Below, one piece after another: positions 59,448 to 64,000 of a stretch of 64,000 nucleotides of DNA. Each line of letters starts with the position of its first letter. Position 1 is the stretch's first letter. Position numbers and translations under genes: made by a program. Under the pieces are notes generated by a model, which was given only the letters and a program-made list of their open reading frames with translations, was not told the origin of the DNA and ran no database searches. Origin of the DNA: Bin5 sp965208965 (GTDB lineage: Bacteria > Chloroflexota > Anaerolineae > Caldilineales > Caldilineaceae); assembly GCA_965208965.1 (NCBI GenBank), contig OZ242384.1, positions 558,001 through 622,000 of the forward strand, read 5' to 3'.

Positions 59448-59987
59448 TTTTATGAAAGTTCGTCACTATTTGGGATGAGTTCATATGTACATGTTGGCTT
59501 GCGGGGGCGGGCGGGGCGGCGCGGACTTCGCCGGTTTTGTACAGCTTTTGCGGGGGACGCCAGTACGTCTTTTCGATGGCTGAGGGACGGTCTCTCGGCG
59601 GTGCGGCGAGGGGCGCGAAAGGGGCCGCGAAAGCGTTGCATTTTCAGCAAAAGTGTAACATTTCTGTTTTTGGGGCTCCTGACCAGAGAGAAATAAGGGC
59701 AATAAAGGGCGAAAAATGTTAAAAAAAATGTTCCAATGGGGATGTTACACTTTTGGTCAAAAATCGGGGGGAATTGAGGCTCCGCGGGAGCGGGTTTTCG
59801 AGCCGACTTTGGCCGCAAAATCGGCGCGGAAACGTGGCTGTTCGCGGTTGGTGGTCTGCCTAATGTATACAGGTTTTGTTTATGTTTTGTGAAGGTTTCC
59901 AGAATTTAGCAGAAGGGAACGCCCCAAGCCTGGTTGACTGCCGACGTATATGAAACGCGTCCAATTTTGGGGTGCGTCACAGATTTG
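59448..59987. repeat. 0.55-kb diverged intergenic element, copy B
   Basis: Homologous to 9155-9722 in the same orientation. Its perfect 13-base inverted repeat is AAAAGTGTAACAT (59649-59661) and ATGTTACACTTTT (59742-59754). Relative to copy A three consecutive bases differ in each arm (ATG to TAA, CAT to TTA), and all three changes compensate. Both copies share GGGCTCCTGACCAGAGAGAA in the loop and AGGTTTTGTTTATGTTTTGT downstream (59881-59900). Confidence 0.75.
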
Positions 59988-60060
59988 GTATGGGAACAGT
60001 TCGACGGGGAATCAGTGGCAGCGGTGGGTGGAACTGTCATCGGGTCTTTGGAGAGAAGAA

Positions 60061-60117
60061 GGACAGGCACAAGGCGGAACTGCAGTGGTTAGTGGTCAGT
60101 GGTCGGAGGCGGCGGGG
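60061..60117 (+). repeat. dispersed CTGCAG repeat, copy 6
   Basis: GGACAGGCACAAGGCGGAAC, then CTGCAGTGGTTAGTGGTCAG and TGGTCGGAGGCGG. It is the longest version and matches 36680-36733 beyond the CTGCAG core on both sides. Confidence 0.7.
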
Positions 60118-60146
60118 CTGGCGATGCGAGGGGTAGGAAGTAGTCA

Positions 60147-60175
60147 TTCCGACGGATGGGTTGATCGTGTATAAT
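60147..60175 (+). promoter_or_regulatory. promoter giving a leaderless GH3-like transcript
   Basis: TTCCGA at 60147-60152, a 17-base spacer and TATAAT at 60170-60175. Transcription would begin at about 60182, two bases before the ATG. Confidence 0.55.
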
Positions 60176-60183
60176 CGGATTTG

Positions 60184-63100
60184 ATGAGAGAATTCCGTTG
60201 CCAGCAACGAAGCCATCGAAAGGGTACCCGTCCTAGCGGCGGCTCACGTGCGCGCGCCTTAGCCCTGGCGGCCGCGCTGCTGGCGGCCGCGCTGCTGACA
60301 ATCGACTTCAGCGGTGGGATTCCGCATGTGAAGTTCGCTGCTGCCCAAGTGGTGACTACGCCTTCGCCCGGTTCCCAGGAGTCAGAGACGACTGCGGCAA
60401 CGGCCACAGAGACTCGTTCGGTCCAACAGCTACAGGACTCATTTCGAGCCACTGCCACCGCTCGTGCCCGACTTACGCAGACTGCTGAGGCGGAGGCAAC
60501 CAGCCTGGCGCTCACCCCAACGGTCACGCCAACGCCTAAACCCACGGATACGCCAACACCGTCCCCTTCGCCAACCCCTTCGCCCACTCCCACGCCCGGC
60601 CCGGATGAGATATTGGAGGCGCGCATAGATGAATTGATCGCAGAGATGAGCGTCGCCGATCGCGTTGGCCAGCTGTTTATTGTTACGTTCCAAGGCAACG
60701 ACATCGGACCGAGGAGCGACGTCGCCGAGTTGATCCAGGAGTACCGGGTGGGCGGGGTGGTGATCAGCCCTAGGAATCGCAATTTCAGCAACTACAGCGG
60801 CACGACAACAGAGGACGTCGCGCGGCTTACAAATCAGCTTCAGGCACTGGCCTATGGCATCTACCTGGCGCCGTCGGAGGCGTTGAACGTCAAGGACGGC
60901 GGTCCTGCGATACCGGGCGTTTTACAATCGGGACTGGAACAGAGATTGCCGCTGGAGATTCCACTGCTGATTGGTGTGGATCAGGGAGGTGACGCCATAC
61001 CGGGCTCCGTACTGCGCGCCGGATTCACTGCGATCCCACCGCAGATGGCGCTCGGGGCCACCTGGAACCCTGAATTGGTGGAGGAGGTCGGCGCGGTCCA
61101 CGGTCTCGAAATACGCAGTGTGGGTATAAATCTACTGCTAGGGCCGGCGCTGGACGTGATAGAACAGCCTCGTCCGGATCTGGTGACCGGATTGGGGTTG
61201 CACACGTTTGGCGGCGACCCATTCTGGGTCGGTCGAATGGGCCAGGCTTATGTAACGGGAATCCACCGCGGCAGCGCCGGTCGCGTCGCTACTGTGGCCG
61301 GACATTTTCCCGGTTTGGGCGGTACGGATCGCCGGCCAGATGAGGAGATCGCGACGATACAAAAAAGCCTGCAGGAACTGCAGCGAATCGAACTGCCACC
61401 CTTTGCGGCGGTCACTGAGCGGTCGTCCGCGATTCTGCGGATAGATGGAATGATGTCCGCCACCGAGGCGCTGATGTCCGGTCATATTCGATTCAGCAGT
61501 TTCCAGGGCAGCCGCGAGCGCACGCCGCCGATCAGTCTGGCGCAGGAGTTGGGCATACTACTGGATTTGGACGAGTTTGCTCCCTGGCGTGCGGAGGGCG
61601 GAATCCTTATGAGCGACGCGCTGGGTGTAATGGCAGTGCGCCGATACTACGATCCGCCATTGCAGGAATTCCCGCGGCGGCGGATCGCGCTGGACGCATT
61701 TACGGCCGGCAACGACCTTCTCTATCTGGCGGATTTCTCCCTGACCGACAGCTGGCTGGATGAGAGAGCCAACATCAAAGAGACAATTATCTTTTTCCGC
61801 GAGCGGTATACGAACGATGCCGAATTCGCCGCACGCGTGGATGCCTCGCTACGACGGATTTTGCGTTTGAAGGTGCGGCTGTATGACTTACGATTTGCGG
61901 ATGAATCTGCGGCACCCGATCTAAGGTCCGTTGACGAACCGATTGAGATCGATTTGGCGGATGTCGTGGTGGGGCCAGCCGACCTGGAGAGGGGATTCAG
62001 TACCGAACATCAAAGAGAGGCACAGATGTTGCTGGACCAGGTCGCCAGCGAAGCGTTGACGATCTTCTTTCCAGACTCCCCGGGGTTGACCGACCCGCTG
62101 CCCGCCCCGCCGGGTGGAGACGAAGACGTGTTGATCTTCACAGATAGCCGCATTTTGCATGAGTGTGACGATTGCCAGGCTGACGCCGCAGTGGAGCCAG
62201 CTGCATTGGAAGAGATCATGTTAAGGCTCTACGGGCCGGAGGCGACCGGCCAATTGCGGAGAGAGCGGATAAGCAGCCGTACTTTTGCCGAATTGAACTC
62301 TCTGCTAAACGGCACGGCCGACTCTGCGGTGGCAGAGGCTTTGGAGGAGGAGATCCTGAACGCGGACTGGCTGATCTTTGCCATGCTGGACGTAGATGTA
62401 GCGAACTACGACAGCAGCGACGCGGTCAAACGGTTTCTGCGTCAGCGCGGTGACAGGCTGCCAGGGAGCAAGCTGGTGGTGCTTGCGCTCAACGAACCAT
62501 ACTTCTTCGATTCAACCGAGATTGGCAAGATGACCGCTTTCCTCGGCGTCTACTCCAAGACCCAGCCGTTTTTGGAAGCGGCCGTGCGTGCACTGTTCCG
62601 GGCCCAGACGGTCACCGGCGCGCCCCCGGTCAGCGTGCCCGGCACGCGTTTCAGCAATCTGGTCGAGCGACTGGAGCCGGACCCGGACCAACGGATTGAC
62701 CTGACAGTCCTGAACGAGGACATCGTAATAGAACAGACTGAGGATGACGAGTTGGAGCTTATCCAGACTGACCTGAAGCTGGGTGACAGCCTGGAGCTGC
62801 AGGCTGGTCCGATTCTGGATCGCAACGGGAACACGGTCCCTGATGGAACGCCGGTGAACTTCCGGCTGATTTATGAGGGCGAGGAGCTTGCAATCCAGTC
62901 AAATCCTGTCCCCACTCGGGGCGGGCTCGCACGCAAATCGGTGATTTTGGAGAGAACGGGCATACTCCTGATCGCTGTCAACAGTGTCGAGGCAAACTCC
63001 AGCAAGGAGTTCCGAGCGCGCATCCCTGACCCGGATGTAGCATCCGACAGAACGCAGATTGAGGTGACGAATCCTGAGCGGGCAGCCACCCCGGCGCCCA

Positions 63101-63459
63101 CGCAGGCGGCGCCGGCGACCGCCGTGCCAACGACGGATCCGGTTGCGACACCCATCGCGGAGGTTAATCTAGAGGCGGTTGAGGTCGACGTCGCTTCGTT
63201 GACAATCGCAATGGTCACACAGTTGGTCGTGCTGGCGTTGTTACTGGTTGTGCTGGTACAGGTGATGCCGCGCCAGCTGCTCGTTAAGCGATTGCTATGG
63301 GCAATGCTCGTGGGCTGGGGGGCATACATTCTTTACGGCGTTGACGTAATTCCCGGCGGCGTCTGGATCCAGATCAATCTGGCTCCGTGGGACAGCGTCC
63401 CGATCGTGGTGGCAGGAATGCTGATCCCGCTGGTGTGGCTGCGGTTTCGGACGGAGTAA
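60184..63459 (+). CDS. membrane-anchored GH3-like protein
   Basis: A 1091-residue exported protein. An N-terminal hydrophobic segment (ALALAAALLAAALLTIDFSG) follows a basic region; a Thr/Pro/Ser linker (about 113-140) precedes a glycoside hydrolase family 3 barrel starting IDELIAEMSVADRVGQLFIV. GVDQGGDAIPG, the loop GHFPGLGGTD (His374) and the nucleophile position GILMSDALGVMAV (Asp478) align with NagZ-type beta-N-acetylhexosaminidases, but the KHFPGHG lysine and second His are Gly and Leu. A middle alpha/beta domain follows, then an Ig-like segment, a Thr/Ala/Pro linker and C-terminal membrane helices (about 1010-1085). It may be a catalytically weak cell-wall-binding protein. Confidence 0.78.
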   Translation: MREFRCQQRSHRKGTRPSGGSRARALALAAALLAAALLTIDFSGGIPHVKFAAAQVVTTPSPGSQESETTAATATETRSVQQLQDSFRATATARARLTQTAEAEATSLALTPTVTPTPKPTDTPTPSPSPTPSPTPTPGPDEILEARIDELIAEMSVADRVGQLFIVTFQGNDIGPRSDVAELIQEYRVGGVVISPRNRNFSNYSGTTTEDVARLTNQLQALAYGIYLAPSEALNVKDGGPAIPGVLQSGLEQRLPLEIPLLIGVDQGGDAIPGSVLRAGFTAIPPQMALGATWNPELVEEVGAVHGLEIRSVGINLLLGPALDVIEQPRPDLVTGLGLHTFGGDPFWVGRMGQAYVTGIHRGSAGRVATVAGHFPGLGGTDRRPDEEIATIQKSLQELQRIELPPFAAVTERSSAILRIDGMMSATEALMSGHIRFSSFQGSRERTPPISLAQELGILLDLDEFAPWRAEGGILMSDALGVMAVRRYYDPPLQEFPRRRIALDAFTAGNDLLYLADFSLTDSWLDERANIKETIIFFRERYTNDAEFAARVDASLRRILRLKVRLYDLRFADESAAPDLRSVDEPIEIDLADVVVGPADLERGFSTEHQREAQMLLDQVASEALTIFFPDSPGLTDPLPAPPGGDEDVLIFTDSRILHECDDCQADAAVEPAALEEIMLRLYGPEATGQLRRERISSRTFAELNSLLNGTADSAVAEALEEEILNADWLIFAMLDVDVANYDSSDAVKRFLRQRGDRLPGSKLVVLALNEPYFFDSTEIGKMTAFLGVYSKTQPFLEAAVRALFRAQTVTGAPPVSVPGTRFSNLVERLEPDPDQRIDLTVLNEDIVIEQTEDDELELIQTDLKLGDSLELQAGPILDRNGNTVPDGTPVNFRLIYEGEELAIQSNPVPTRGGLARKSVILERTGILLIAVNSVEANSSKEFRARIPDPDVASDRTQIEVTNPERAATPAPTQAAPATAVPTTDPVATPIAEVNLEAVEVDVASLTIAMVTQLVVLALLLVVLVQVMPRQLLVKRLLWAMLVGWGAYILYGVDVIPGGVWIQINLAPWDSVPIVVAGMLIPLVWLRFRTE

Positions 63460-63520
63460 GGGCAGTGGAACAGGCGGGAACGGGTAAAGAGCCGCCCTCA
63501 CTCCATGCGATTCAACCGGT

Positions 63521-64000
63521 TCAGGAAGCGGGCCTCGCACGGAGAGTTTCTACACTGGTGGGCCCGCTACCGTTCGGCTGCGCTGGAAGGTCTTCCTGGC
63601 GGCGGAACTGGTTCATATAGAGCTCGTAGTAGAAGCCCTGCCGGGCCAGCAGCTTTTCGTGTGTACCCCGTTCGATTATTTCTCCGTCATGCAACACCAA
63701 AACCTGGTCGGCGCTGCGGATCGTGCTGAGGCGGTGCGCGATCACGAAGCTAGTGCGGCCTTTGAGCAGGTCGTTTAGCGCGGCCTGAATTCTCTGCTCG
63801 GTGCGGGTGTCTACGCTGCTGGTGGCTTCATCCAGAATGAGGATGCGCGGATCGGCCAGGGCAGAACGGGCGATGGCAAGCAGTTGACGCTGCCCCTGGC
63901 TGAGACCGGCGCCGCGTTCGCCGAGGACAGTTTCATAGCCTTCAGGCAGCCGTTCGATAAAGTCATGCGCCTGGGCCAGTTTTGCGGCGGCGATGACCTC
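63521..64000 (-). CDS. ABC exporter ATPase domain, C-terminal part (runs off the window)
   Basis: The last 159 residues of an MsbA/LmrA-type ABC transporter, open to the window edge. Visible are LPEGYETVLGERGAGLSQGQ (signature LSQGQ), RILILDEATSSVDTRTEQRI (Walker B and D-loop), and FVIAHRLSTIRSADQVLVLH (H-loop), then GEIIERGTHEKLLARQGFYY. The permease and Walker A lie beyond 64000. It converges with the GH3-like gene, 61 bases between stops. Substrate unknown. Confidence 0.92.
   Translation of the reverse strand, partial: EVIAAAKLAQAHDFIERLPEGYETVLGERGAGLSQGQRQLLAIARSALADPRILILDEATSSVDTRTEQRIQAALNDLLKGRTSFVIAHRLSTIRSADQVLVLHDGEIIERGTHEKLLARQGFYYELYMNQFRRQEDLPAQPNGSGPTSVETLRARPAS

Larger units (their letters stand above)
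59034..60183. other. intergenic region with two repeats and a promoter
   Basis: About 1150 bases. It holds copy B of the 0.55-kb element, the CTGCAG repeat at 60061-60117 and the promoter of the GH3-like gene. GGCGAGGAGCAAGGAGCGAG at about 59356 resembles the hyuB-type repeat. The 400 bases before uvrB show no other feature. Confidence 0.6.

Noticed and set aside
60520..60610. CRISPR-like or tandem repeat
   Set aside because: Also a Thr/Pro/Ser linker of a secreted protein; no spacers or conserved repeat units. No CRISPR array was found in the window.

Overview
The window is a high-GC, densely coded bacterial chromosome segment with no plasmid, phage or IS genes. Housekeeping genes (dnaN, gyrA, uvrB, rmuC, clpS, apgM) are mixed with genes typical of uncultivated Chloroflexota of the Caldilinea/Anaerolinea kind: archaeal-type phosphoglycerate mutase, DUF951, secreted proteins with Thr-Pro linkers, hydantoinase A/B, RraA-like and phytanoyl-CoA dioxygenase-like catabolic genes, and many ABC transporters. 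This assignment is an inference from gene content; the window holds no rRNA and I found no tRNA.

Layout. 0.1-9.1 kb: an RraA-family protein, an MFS transporter, and a leftward operon running clpS, molybdopterin-domain protein, hyuA, small membrane protein, hyuB, methyltransferase. 10.4-17.7 kb: a sugar-type ABC ATPase, then an oligopeptide-type ABC transporter in which the second permease is fused to the first ATPase. 18-28.4 kb: apgM, sirtuin, rmuC, DUF899, a VWA lipoprotein, a small DUF5678-like protein and a 1195-residue caspase/hydrolase fusion. 28.4-36.5 kb (leftward): ABC-F ATPase and acyl-CoA synthetase (overlapping), membrane proteins, an HNH endonuclease and a Tat-exported glycosidase-like lipoprotein. 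37.1-45 kb: a hidden SelW-like selenoprotein, Nif3, DUF951, a bactofilin-like membrane protein, a PIG-L deacetylase, a spermidine-synthase-like protein, a CysS-C-domain protein and a PhyH dioxygenase. 45.1-50.8 kb: a small defence-like island (orphan HigA antitoxin, single-chain restriction-modification enzyme, unknown protein ending in a HEPN-like motif). 50.9-59 kb: dnaN, sigma/anti-sigma pair, gyrA with a long basic tail, uvrB. 60-64 kb: a membrane-anchored GH3-like protein and the end of an ABC exporter.

Main discoveries. (1) A SelT/W/H (Rdx) family gene at 37072-37338 has an in-frame TGA at the second position of its CxxC motif (C11-V-Q-U14). It has its own promoter, ribosome binding site, a hairpin at bacterial-SECIS distance and a terminator. 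Conventional gene calling would miss it. (2) Two diverged ~0.55-kb intergenic elements, 50 kb apart, carry perfect inverted repeats whose arms differ between copies by compensating changes, a covariation signature of a structured RNA or DNA hairpin element. (3) Short dispersed repeats of the CTGCAGTGGTTAGTGGTCAG type sit between genes and also, in frame, inside hyuA; a second repeat type appears inside hyuB. (4) A metacaspase-like protease is fused to a C-terminal serine hydrolase.
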